NCBI GenBank assembly: GCA_001931905.2
Contig: MSJI02000610.1
Location: 1-50,330, forward strand
Reading direction: 5' to 3'
DNA: 50,330 nt
DNA from: Cladosporium sp. IMV 00045
Lineage: Eukaryota; Ascomycota; Dothideomycetes; Cladosporiales; Cladosporiaceae
The first letter of the stretch is position 1; every line of letters begins with the position of its first letter. The position numbers were made by a program, and so were the translations under genes. The notes under the pieces are model-generated. The model was not told the origin of the DNA. It saw only the letters and a program-made list of their open reading frames with translations, and searched no databases. This document shows positions 10,034 to 19,286 of the stretch, one piece after another.

Positions 10034-11070
10034 TTACAACCTCGCCCTTACCCCCTTCCCCCTCCTCACCTCCTCATTCTCCACCCTCAACCCCTCCGCC
10101 TCGCCAAACCGATCCACCACCTCCGGCCTCCCGGGCTCCGACCCCTTCTTCGGCGCACTCACATACCCACCCTTAACATTATCCGTATTAACCACCCTCC
10201 CCTCTTCATCCCTCCGAATCCCCAACTCCACCAACTTCGCAAAAACCTTGCTAAAATCCTCAAAAAACCTCTCCCTATCCCTCGCGTAAAGCTCCACCCA
10301 AGGCCTAAACCCCGGATCCCCCAACAGCGCCAAATCCGTCGGCAGCATCATCAGCTCCTCCTCCGCGTCCTCGTCCCAGTGCACGAACTGCCGCACGCCA
10401 TTGTCGAGAGTCTTCTCCCTCCAGCTCCGGCTCAGCATCAGGCGGAAGTACGTGTTGCTGAAACGCGTGGGCGCATTCACCCACGCGCCGTCGAAACCGG
10501 AGCGATCGGCGTGGCAGCGGCCGAGGTTGTGCGCGCCGCTGAGAGCCACGATTTCCTGGTCGTTGAAGCCCATGCGGTTGAAGATCCAGCGCAGGTGGTC
10601 GGCGCCTTGCGCGCCGTCGGGTAGGCGCCCCCGGGGCGGCAGTTTGCTGTCGTCGACGTAGTCGGTGCGTCCGGGTTGCCAGGGGATGGTGGGGCCGCCC
10701 ATGCAGGCGATTGCTTCGACGCCTGCGAGCGTCCATAGGTCGGAGTACGTGATCCAGGGATGTTTGGCTTTCAGCGGTTCGAGGAAGACGCGGCCGTGTT
10801 GGAGGCCGGCGTTGGCGGGGTCGCCGCCTTCGTGTTCGTAACGCATGCCGGCGCCGTTGCTGCCGCCGGTGTCGGTTGAGGCGTCGTAGGTGCCGGCGGA
10901 GTGCCTTAGGGCGTGTCAGTGGGTGGCGTGGTGTTGGAGAAGATAGGCATTGGTGCTCACCAGGCGAGGCGGACGAGGACTGGTCCTGCTGAACCGTCAT
11001 CGTATTCGGGTTGGTGAAGAAGGGCAGCAATGTCTTTGCGGACGGCTGCGTAGTCGCCTGGTTTACTCAT
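10034..11070 (-). CDS. Cytochrome c peroxidase-like class I heme peroxidase, no transit peptide
   Basis: Reduces hydrogen peroxide with a heme cofactor, using cytochrome c or a related donor. Exon 1 (11070-10961) encodes residues 1-36 starting [11 protein letters not shown] 56-bp intron (10960-10905) splits the codon of the distal Trp. Exon 2 (10904-10034) completes a 326-residue protein. The distal pocket VRLAWHSAGTYD gives Arg34, Trp37 and His38. The proximal side [20 protein letters not shown] gives His162 and Trp178, the latter matching the radical Trp of yeast Ccp1. Asp227 in MLPTDLALL matches the proximal Asp. There is no N-terminal mitochondrial presequence, so it is probably cytosolic, like fungal hybrid-type class I peroxidases. 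The C-terminal 40 residues are charged and continue past the usual Ccp1 end. Coding of that tail is strongly G-rich on the minus strand. Confidence 0.9.
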
Positions 11071-11643
11071 TCTAGGGGGTATCTTTGCGTGAGACTGTTA
11101 CTCAAGAGACAAATAAACTACAGAACAAGAAAAGGCAAGGGAAAGACGAGTACTTGAACCAGTGGCGAAAAAAGGGCTACCTTGGCCTAAATATCAGAGG
11201 CTTGGGACAGCAATGTCCATGTTGCCGAACCGAGGCATTTCGCCTCCATGGGTCATGGATGGCGAAATCACAGGCAAACGGGGATCGGGTTCCACAGAAA
11301 AGATTGCGGACATGTGTGGAATTTGTCGGCGGTAACTGCCCTACGAGCCCTTGTTCTTTAGGGTTTTGATAGCCGATCGATGTGAATTGATAGGAACAGG
11401 TTTAGCGCGAAATGTGGATCGTGGCAGATTTGCCGGTAGATCTGAACATCGGCTTTTGGATCGTTGGAGGACATCTCTTCGTTTGTTCATCTATGGATTT
11501 TCGTTATGCCGTTTCAGCGTGTATATCTGTACCTTCTTCGTTCGGTGTAGTCCTTCACTGAAACGCGGATCTCTGCTCGTGCGATCACATGCCAGAGCAC
11601 ATCACAAGCAGCCATGAGACCCAGTGAATAAGAGGAGACCCGC
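11071..11643. other. Intergenic region
   Basis: About 570 bp between the start of the peroxidase and the end of the double F-box-like gene, both on the minus strand. It should contain the peroxidase promoter. The short plus frames have no recognisable product. Confidence 0.5.
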
Positions 11644-13152
11644 TCATTCGCATGAACACCCGTTCTCCTGACCGCATTCTGATTCCTCCATCAACGCAGG
11701 GAACCTTTCCCGCAAGTGCCAACTCTCATCTTCATAAAGCTCCTTCACGACCCTCTCGTTGTGGACGGCCTGCCTGAGGCCATAATTGAAATGCTTAAGC
11801 ACTCCCTGCTGGTGTGCGACGGTCGATTTGTCCGTCGACGAGGTCTGTGGATCCTCACCTCCCTGCTCAATCCTCTGCTCTAGTTTCAAGTCACGAACCT
11901 TGATATCCTCGATCCCACGCAGTGAAAACAAAACGGCGGCGCCGCGAATATGCGCCGGTCGACCATGTTTTAGGTACGTGCGCCAGGTCCCATAGATCTT
12001 TGGAGTCATGTGATTCTCCAGCAGTAGATGAGACCTTTTGAGGCCGCGCATACGGTGAAGCAGCCTGAGCGTGATTTCCATGGTGTGGAGTCCCCCTTCG
12101 TTGTGGTTCTTGTAGAACAGTACCAGACTGGCGATTGACTCTAACCGATCTTTCTCAAGGCTCAGAGTAAAGGCTTGCAAGTGGGACGGGTATTGGAACA
12201 CCAAGTGATTGAAACGGTAGAATATTCTAACTGCTTCATTGTGGATTTGACGATTGGTCCGAAGGACTGTGAGAGCAGATCTGGGAGTTGGGATGGCCTT
12301 CTTAGCTGCCTTTCTCATTTGCTTCGACGCGCAGATAACCGAGGTCGGCATGCCGGCCGTTGGATAGGTGACTCCCGGATTGACGAGCAGCATCTTGTAT
12401 ATCGCCGTGCGAAGCTCTGCTGGTAGATCCAGAAAATGAAAGTGACCATCGCGCTCGAATGGCTGGTGGTCACGCGACGCCATCATCTCTTTCTTGATGA
12501 CGGTGTCCAGCAAGCCGCCAGGAATGGGCCCAAAGTCGCCTGGAACCTCTTCCTCCGCCTCTGGATCCACGGGGAGGAACTCAACATGGCGAAGACCCCG
12601 AAGGGATCGGAGGCCGCGAATGCCTTCAAAGCGCAAGACGTTGAGCTGGACTTGTGGGCCATATCCGAGACTGTTGTGCCATTTGATATCGAAGAGCTTC
12701 GCGGTGGACTCTAGGTACGACCTCAGCGCTTCTTGCTCGTCCACCCGCACACTCAGTGATTCCAGACTGCGCATAGAGCCGAGCATTCGGAAGGATTCGT
12801 CACACATGTTGCCAAACGACCACCAGTCCTTCACGACGACGCTGCGGATCTGATTGTAGTGGCGTCGCGGCATCCAATACTTCCAGATTGACATGTCTCT
12901 GAGACTCATCACGAAGGAATTCTCGCCAAGAAAGATACCCAAAGCCTCGAGTTCCAATCTGCGGCTGACCTGCATCAGGCAAGGCATGGTCCTGGGTGGA
13001 TGCGTGTGCACTTTGCCGCACATGCTGATGTAAACGTCCAACTCGAGCGATGCTTCATGCACCAGGTCAAGGCGATAAATGCGTTCACGCACCGACCGCG
13101 GCAGGTTCCAGAAATTAGTCATCTCTGCTGTCGTCTTTGTTGTTGTGACCAT
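11644..13152 (-). CDS. Protein with two F-box-like modules, function unknown
   Basis: Intronless frame of 502 residues starting at the ATG at 13152. It carries two copies of the module common in filamentous ascomycetes: a short F-box-like helix LPxELRxxIYxxxL followed by a helix with a C/N-RQ-like motif. Copy one has NLPRSVRERIYRL at about 15-28 and QVSRRLELEALGIFLGENSF at 61-80. Copy two has DLPAELRTAIYKML at 242-255 and LRTNRQIHNEAVRIFYRFNH at about 304-323. Such proteins may be SCF ubiquitin-ligase adaptors, but that is inference. The C terminus is Cys-rich (ECGQENGCSCE). No neighbour suggests a substrate. Confidence 0.8.
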   Translation of the reverse strand: MVTTTKTTAEMTNFWNLPRSVRERIYRLDLVHEASLELDVYISMCGKVHTHPPRTMPCLMQVSRRLELEALGIFLGENSFVMSLRDMSIWKYWMPRRHYNQIRSVVVKDWWSFGNMCDESFRMLGSMRSLESLSVRVDEQEALRSYLESTAKLFDIKWHNSLGYGPQVQLNVLRFEGIRGLRSLRGLRHVEFLPVDPEAEEEVPGDFGPIPGGLLDTVIKKEMMASRDHQPFERDGHFHFLDLPAELRTAIYKMLLVNPGVTYPTAGMPTSVICASKQMRKAAKKAIPTPRSALTVLRTNRQIHNEAVRIFYRFNHLVFQYPSHLQAFTLSLEKDRLESIASLVLFYKNHNEGGLHTMEITLRLLHRMRGLKRSHLLLENHMTPKIYGTWRTYLKHGRPAHIRGAAVLFSLRGIEDIKVRDLKLEQRIEQGGEDPQTSSTDKSTVAHQQGVLKHFNYGLRQAVHNERVVKELYEDESWHLRERFPALMEESECGQENGCSCE

Positions 13153-14874
13153 GGCAAGGATTGCACGGGTTTGGTGATGTGGTGGTGGTTGTTGTCATGA
13201 TGGCTGGAGCCGCGGTTGAAGGGTTTCAATGGGCTGCGCGAGATTGACGCGGTTGCCTGGGGCCTTGCGGCGACTTCTCTCCTTCACCCAGCAACAACCC
13301 ATTCACTCCATATAGTACGAAGCCCCTCACAAACCACTTGGAAGCGGAGTCTGGTATGTGAATCAATGTTGCCTGCTTCCTCGCATGCTTCATACCAGCA
13401 CAAGCGCGGCATCACTCTCGGGGTCTTCGTCTAGCGGGCGTCGCTCCTACGAACGCTTGCCACGCATCAACTGATTCGCTTTCATTCTTCGAACAGCCAT
13501 GTGAAAGCGTAGTTTCGGTAGATCTTATCTACATTGCTCAGCATAGGAACGATGTCGTCAGCCGTGGGCCTACTGAGAGTCGGGTCCAAGGGCAACTGCA
13601 AGGCTAGTACGCGGCTGACCATGCCATCACGTTTACCAATGTGAAGCCCGAATTGGAGCGCGATCCCCTTTCACCTCCTGGCATGCGTCCATATTTCATC
13701 AGCACGGCCGAGCAATTACACCTGAAGCCAAGCGTCGATGATCTCTCGATGCATGACAAGCACAACATGACACCTCGGCATCCAAGATATGAGCAACTCT
13801 CTCACGACCGCGATGCAAGAAAGGCGGTCTGGCTTGGTACATGCAAGCAGCAGCTGATATCAGCGATAGATGCAAATCAGCACAAAGAGCGCACCTTATC
13901 TTCTTAACAAGCCAGCGGAGGCATATAGCAGCAGCAGCTCTCGCAGTGCTCTCGTGACCGCCCACCGAGTCCGCCCAGGCCGAGGGCACACATGAAGAGT
14001 CAGGGTCGCATACATCTGCAACACACATGGAACGTGGCCATCATCAACCACTGCATCAGCGATGGGGTGCCGAAGCGGAGGTTGAGTCGTGAATCCTCCA
14101 TGGAGATCTGAATCTCATCACATGTGATGAGGATGGCAGAAAGGCTCGTGCTGGCAGTCAGTGCCTCACATACCAAGGCTCTTCCGGGCCGGACTGTCGA
14201 TCCGGCGTGGTGTTCACGAACATACTACCGTAACCTTAAAACCCATGTGGCGGAGTTTGTTGCTTGTCGGACGCAAATGAAAAATATCACATTGATCCTG
14301 CAGGATGCTTCATATACCCAGCCGGTTGAGCTGTCAGTTCGTGCTGCAGGCAATCTACTTGATAAGAGCAAAAAGATAAGCATGCAGAAGGAGACGCATA
14401 CAGCACCGTTGAAAGAGCGTTGCACGTCAGTCTATATATAGCCAGCAGCGATTCCTTACGCGATCTGGGCTTCGACTAGCGGCGGTCGTGTGGTACGTGG
14501 AGACCCATCATCAACAGTAGTCTCGCAGTTCTAGGAGAGAGAGATAGATACTACTGGGGAGAATAATAACAGGAAGCATACCATTCTGCATCTACATCCC
14601 TCCCTTCGACACAAACAGCTCGCGTGCCTCCCTCCCTCTTACGGCCTCTTATCACCCATGAATCCTTCATCCAATTAACCTTTCTGCATCCTTGTCCTCC
14701 CATACATCGATACAAATATACAAAACAAGCCACATCCACCCGCCAGCCATGCCTCTGTAGCTTGTCGTTGGCCTGCACAGTAATACCTCTCCCAACCCAG
14801 AGACCCCTACATATCCCGAGCCGCCCTTGACGAAACCTGTCTCCGCCGATCCCACGCCCGGCGGGTCTCGCAAC
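13153..14874. other. Long intergenic region between divergent genes
   Basis: About 1.7 kb separating the double F-box-like gene (minus) from the large disordered-protein gene (plus). Only short conflicting frames occur and none is recognisable. A TATA-like run is listed separately at 14433. Pyrimidine-rich sequence at about 14580-14700 resembles a fungal core promoter or 5' leader. Confidence 0.5.
14433..14440 (+). promoter_or_regulatory. TATA-like element
   Basis: TATATATA lies about 435 bp upstream of the ATG at 14875, with pyrimidine-rich sequence between. It is a plausible core promoter element of a long-leader transcript; the assignment rests on motif and position only. Confidence 0.35.
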
Positions 14875-17800
14875 ATGGACGACCGAAACACACCCCTGAT
14901 CCCTTCGCCTCCTGCCGACACCCAGCCAATCACCTCACGCGAGCAACAGCAGCAGCAGCAGCATGCCGGCATATCACAAGTCAGCACCCCAACGCCCACT
15001 CGCGAGCCTTCATTCCGCAAGGGAGCGTACGCCGGCAACATCCTGCGCCTGGAGCAGAGCGCCGAGAAAATGAGCGAGGGCGGCAGCGACATTGGTGAGG
15101 AAATCCGCAAGATGAACGAGCTGGAGCGCGAGCGCAGCCGCCAGAACAGCATCCAGAGCTCGCACCAGGGCGACTACATCCCGGGCAGGACGGCGCCCAT
15201 GGCGCCTCTCGAGCCCACACGGAGCCGCGCGAGCAGCAACTACACGCAGAGCGCGAGCGCCGTCGAAGCCAGCGGCGGCGCGGCGAGGTGGGGTGGATAC
15301 TCTCCCGGTGCGTTCATCACGAGCCCGACGGGCTCGGTCAGGTCGCATGGCTCTTGGGGCATGAATAGGAAGCCCTCCGTGAGCTCGAAGTTGTCACACA
15401 TGGTCGAGCCCATCCAAGAGGGGAGGCCTTTGGATTCGCCTCTTGCGCCTAGCTTGAAGTCGCCGCTTTCGAATCCCAGCATGTCACGACAGCCTAGTCA
15501 TGCTTCTGTGAGCAGTTTTGGAGCGAAGTATGATATAATGTCGGCACAGATCAGAGAGCAGCTGGACGATGTGCCGCCCACGCCCACGAAGTATGGCGAG
15601 ATCCCGCCGATGGATCTGGACTCTACGGAAGAGGAGAGGAGGAATAATGAGGAGCAAGGGAATGGCACATTCAGAAATGGTGAAAGTACAACGCCGAGTC
15701 GACCGCGGTCTACCGATACATTTCAAGAGGCGGAACTTGCGTTCAAGGACTTCGACGGAGTACATTTCGAGCCGGAAACGGAGGAGATTGTCCAGGTGGA
15801 CGAGGAAGGCAACGAGGTTCGCCGGGTCTCTGCACGCACAACCTCTGGCACTCTGTCCATGGAAGCCGCATCATTGCTGAGGGCACCACAAGGCCGACCC
15901 GAATCATTCGCAATGCCGCCCCCAGCGGAGAACACCACCTACTATCCTGCACCTGTGCCGCGAATGCTGAATCTGCCTAAGCGGCTCTCACAAATGCCTG
16001 CGGCGAATGTCTATGCGAAGCACAGAGATCACATCATCGGACAACTACCCCCCGGCACAAGACAGTCGGCACCATGGCTGTCCCAGCCCGACTTGAGCGG
16101 ATACAACGAGCAAAGGCGCTCAGGATCTGGCTCTCAGCCTGGAGATCACCCACGTGGCGCGCTCAACGAACGGATGAGCATGCAAAACCTACCTGCTCAG
16201 CTGCGAGCAAGCGTCTTTTTCGAACAGCAGAGCATCCCTCAGAATGTAGAGCTCCAGAACCAGTCGGCGGTCGCCACTCTCGAGAGTATCCTGAACGCTT
16301 CCGCCACAGCACCCGTCGACGCCTTCACGCACCACCCCTTTGCGGGCGATGTCAGAAGCACACATTTCGCACCCGAACGGCCAACCACTCGACACAGCAC
16401 CAATACTCTGCTGACTCAGGGACAAAGTTCCGACGCTGAAGCCAAAGTCCTCAAGCGACGAACCACGAGTCTCGGAAATCTGCTGAAGAGAACAAGCTCT
16501 GCTGACCAATTGACCGAAGCGCTCAAGCGTCCTGGCAGCCGGGCCAGCATGTCAATGCTTGATTTCAACGAAGGTGGCAAGAAGCTGCAGAAAAGGAAGA
16601 GCAAGGCCAGCATGCTGGACATGCAAGAGCAAGAAGAGTCTACCGTCGAGCCAAGGACACCCGGTCGAGAAGTCGACCTGTCTGGCGGTCTTGTCGCACA
16701 GGCTGAGAACGGCAGTCCACTGAGCGAGAGGCGGCCGGCGGAACACTCGAGGCCTGCGACCGCCATGAGTGGGAGCAAGATGCTCACCGACAACGAGCGG
16801 ATCGAGGAGGACTTCCGCGAGCAGGCGGCGGATGAAGGTGCTTCAGATGGTGAGGAGGGAGAAGCATCATTCGTACAGCCTTCGACTCTTCTGGCCGAGT
16901 TGCAAGTGCGGAAAGCGCAGCTCAAGTCGCGAAATCGTACAGCCGCCACGGCCTACCCGCAGGGTATGCATAGTACGCTACTCCAGCTGGATGCCGTATT
17001 GGACGTCGAGAGTAAGAAACGCCAGAAGCAGCGGATTGCTTTGGCTTGGGAGGATCCCGCTTTGCGTCAACAGGAGGAAGAGAAAGGTGATGGAGACGAT
17101 GATGTCCCACTCGGTGTGCTCTACCCTAGCAAAAACGGCCTCATTAACCGCAAGCTTGGCGATGAGAGAGATTGGGACAGACCGCTTGGCCTGATGGAGA
17201 AGCGCGAGCTCGAGAACAACGAGCCTCTCAGCTCAAGACGCAACAGATTACGTGGCGGCCCTGCCCTGCCTCGTAAACCGCCAGTCCCCTTGACCAGCGC
17301 GCAACCCAACCTTGCAGTTCAGCCACCTGACGAAGAGCCCGAGATGGAAGAGGATGAAGGCGAAACCCTCGCGCAGAGACTCAAGAGGCTACGCACCAAA
17401 GAAGCACTTGATAACACCGTCAAAGGCCTCGCACCCGCAGAGGGAGATCGCCCCGTGAGCACCTGGTCGAACGAAGTCCTCAGCCAATTCGGCGGTCTCG
17501 ACCCCAAAGACTCCGACGACAAGAAAGACGCCACCAACCGCAAATCCCTACCACCTCAAGCAGCTCCCACACCGGAAGAACTCGAGAACGAAACCCTCGG
17601 CCAGCGCAGAGCCCGCCTGCAGCGCGAACGCGAAGCCTCAGCCGGCGCCGCTCAGCCCGCAATCCGCGCCTCCAGCTCCATGGCCAACCTCCTCTCCGCC
17701 AACCCCGTCTCCTCCGCCAACCGCAAGACCTCCACCGACCACCGCCCCGCCGAAGGCACCCTCCTGTACGCCTCCGCGCAAGAGAAAGAAAAAGCCCGCC

Positions 17801-18375
17801 GCCACCTCCTCAACTCCAACATGCGCAGCTCCAGCTACGCCGTCGACCGCCCCTTCACCGCCGAGCAACGCCGCGCCATGCCTCCTCGCGCCGTGTCTGG
17901 CTTCGCCGTCCCCCAACAGCAGCAGCATTCTCCCCTCATGCCTTCCGGCTTCGCCCCCAACGCCTACACCGGCCTGCCAACTAGCAACAGCACGCCCATG
18001 TTCGGCGCCGGAGGCTACTTCTCCGCTCCCCCGCAGCAACATCCACCTGCCACTGCGATGAGCATGTACGGCCACCCCCAGCCGCAGGCGCAGCAACTCA
18101 ACCAATCCGCTTACAATGCTCTGACGGGCGGTGGCGCGCCTTCCAGCTATGGCTACGGCATGCCGTATGGTCAGCAGATGGGGTATGGGATGCCCATGGG
18201 CATGAATATGAACATGGGCATGGGCATGGGTATGAATATGCCGCCGATGGGGTTGGGAATGAACATGAACATGCCGCCGCACATGGCTGCCGGTGGAGCT
18301 GGGGGTTATGAAGAGGGGATAAGCCCGCAGAAGAGGGACAAGATCGATCAGTGGAGGATGGGGGTTGGCTCTTGA
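14875..18375 (+). CDS. Large disordered fungal protein with Met/Gly-rich C terminus, function unknown
   Basis: Intronless 1166-residue protein. The frame is open from 14827, but the only upstream candidate start is TTG, so the ATG at 14875 (MDDRNTPLIP) is chosen. Nearly the whole chain is Ser/Pro/Gln/Glu-rich and predicted disordered. The best-ordered pieces are KGAYAGNILRLEQSAEKMSEGG near residue 50-70 and an acidic/basic helical region near 640-780 (VRKAQLKSR, DVESKKRQKQRIALAWEDPAL). A recurring ETLAQRLKRLR / ETLGQRRARLQ motif occurs twice in the C-terminal half. A polyglutamine run lies near the N terminus. The C-terminal 60 residues are a low-complexity tract of GM, NM and MG repeats ending in SPQKRDKIDQWRMG. 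No catalytic domain is visible. It looks like a scaffold or condensate-type protein; this is inference. Confidence 0.85.
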   Translation: MDDRNTPLIPSPPADTQPITSREQQQQQQHAGISQVSTPTPTREPSFRKGAYAGNILRLEQSAEKMSEGGSDIGEEIRKMNELERERSRQNSIQSSHQGDYIPGRTAPMAPLEPTRSRASSNYTQSASAVEASGGAARWGGYSPGAFITSPTGSVRSHGSWGMNRKPSVSSKLSHMVEPIQEGRPLDSPLAPSLKSPLSNPSMSRQPSHASVSSFGAKYDIMSAQIREQLDDVPPTPTKYGEIPPMDLDSTEEERRNNEEQGNGTFRNGESTTPSRPRSTDTFQEAELAFKDFDGVHFEPETEEIVQVDEEGNEVRRVSARTTSGTLSMEAASLLRAPQGRPESFAMPPPAENTTYYPAPVPRMLNLPKRLSQMPAANVYAKHRDHIIGQLPPGTRQSAPWLSQPDLSGYNEQRRSGSGSQPGDHPRGALNERMSMQNLPAQLRASVFFEQQSIPQNVELQNQSAVATLESILNASATAPVDAFTHHPFAGDVRSTHFAPERPTTRHSTNTLLTQGQSSDAEAKVLKRRTTSLGNLLKRTSSADQLTEALKRPGSRASMSMLDFNEGGKKLQKRKSKASMLDMQEQEESTVEPRTPGREVDLSGGLVAQAENGSPLSERRPAEHSRPATAMSGSKMLTDNERIEEDFREQAADEGASDGEEGEASFVQPSTLLAELQVRKAQLKSRNRTAATAYPQGMHSTLLQLDAVLDVESKKRQKQRIALAWEDPALRQQEEEKGDGDDDVPLGVLYPSKNGLINRKLGDERDWDRPLGLMEKRELENNEPLSSRRNRLRGGPALPRKPPVPLTSAQPNLAVQPPDEEPEMEEDEGETLAQRLKRLRTKEALDNTVKGLAPAEGDRPVSTWSNEVLSQFGGLDPKDSDDKKDATNRKSLPPQAAPTPEELENETLGQRRARLQREREASAGAAQPAIRASSSMANLLSANPVSSANRKTSTDHRPAEGTLLYASAQEKEKARRHLLNSNMRSSSYAVDRPFTAEQRRAMPPRAVSGFAVPQQQQHSPLMPSGFAPNAYTGLPTSNSTPMFGAGGYFSAPPQQHPPATAMSMYGHPQPQAQQLNQSAYNALTGGGAPSSYGYGMPYGQQMGYGMPMGMNMNMGMGMGMNMPPMGLGMNMNMPPHMAAGGAGGYEEGISPQKRDKIDQWRMGVGS

Positions 18376-18886
18376 AACGTTGTGGACATGAGGGTTTGTT
18401 TTTCGTTTGTTCACTATATTCTTTTCATTCGGGCACTGCTTGTCTCGGCGTATTCTTAGCAGGCGGCAAGGGAAGGATACTTGGCCTGGCCTGACCTGGC
18501 GATTCCTCAATGGGGTGGAGGAGGAAGACCTCCAAAACTTACCTACTATTAGCATCATTATACGTATGTAATTCACTTTTGTCACGAACAACACTTCTTA
18601 GGCAAGGGAAAACCAAAAATGTTCAAAGAGGGCATTTCTATCAGCACCGCTGGCTTACTTGCCGTATATCACAACAACTTGAAACACAGTAGGATGAAGT
18701 GAAACCACGAACGAAGTATGCATTCTCTAACTGTTCACAATCACACTCATTGCTATCTGAACCCCGTTTCACTCCTCCGCGAGTCCTAATTCGATAGCTG
18801 GTCGTGAAGTGAGGAGAAGGCATACTCGCCATGCCGGGTTTTGATTCGTTTTCCAAGTGTTTTTGGGTTTTGAGGGGTTTTGAAGT

Positions 18887-19230
18887 GGGCCATTAGTCGT
18901 GAAGTGAAACGAAAAGAATGGAAATTCAAATCGGCATGCACGTCGCTTTCCAAGACCCGTCGAGATGAATAAAAGAACTTGCAGGCCAATGACGAGGAGA
19001 GAGAGAGAGAGAGAAAAGGAGAGACTTTTCTGTTGGCCGTAGTCATCGTGAAAGAGGAAGAATGGGCCGAAAGCCGCTTTCGCATCACTGTCCAAGTCGC
19101 TTTTCAATGATCGTCGAAATAGATAAACCGAGCCAGAGGCCGACAAGCAAGCAAGAAGAAAGCCGTGATAATGTTGGCCGTCATTGTCGTGAGAACAGAA
19201 AGAGACTGTGCTGAAGGCCGTATCCAAAGG
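18887..19230. repeat. Three diverged tandem copies, period about 145 bp
   Basis: A block beginning near GGCC-A/G-T followed by GTCGTGA or CATCGTGA recurs at about 18888, 19035 and 19176 (spacings 147 and 141). Each is followed by an A/G-rich GAA stretch. A second conserved landmark, GTCGCTTT-C/T-CAA then CGTCGA-A/G-AT and ATAAA, occurs at 18942 and 19096 (154 bp apart). The copies are clearly related but much diverged. The array lies immediately downstream of the Argonaute stop codon, so it may be in its 3' UTR. Confidence 0.6.
18997..19014. repeat. (GA)9 microsatellite
   Basis: Nine uninterrupted GA dinucleotides inside the first copy of the 145-bp repeat array; absent from the other copies. 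Confidence 0.9.
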
Positions 19231-19286
19231 GAAAAGAGGAAAAGACGCCGCAAGCACCACTTCACAGTGTCATACTTTTGACATCC

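Larger units (their letters stand above)
18376..19286. other. Intergenic region between convergent genes
   Basis: About 910 bp between the convergent ends of the disordered-protein gene and Argonaute. It carries the 3' flanks of both, a (GA)9 microsatellite and an array of diverged repeats, listed separately. No gene is recognised. Confidence 0.6.
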
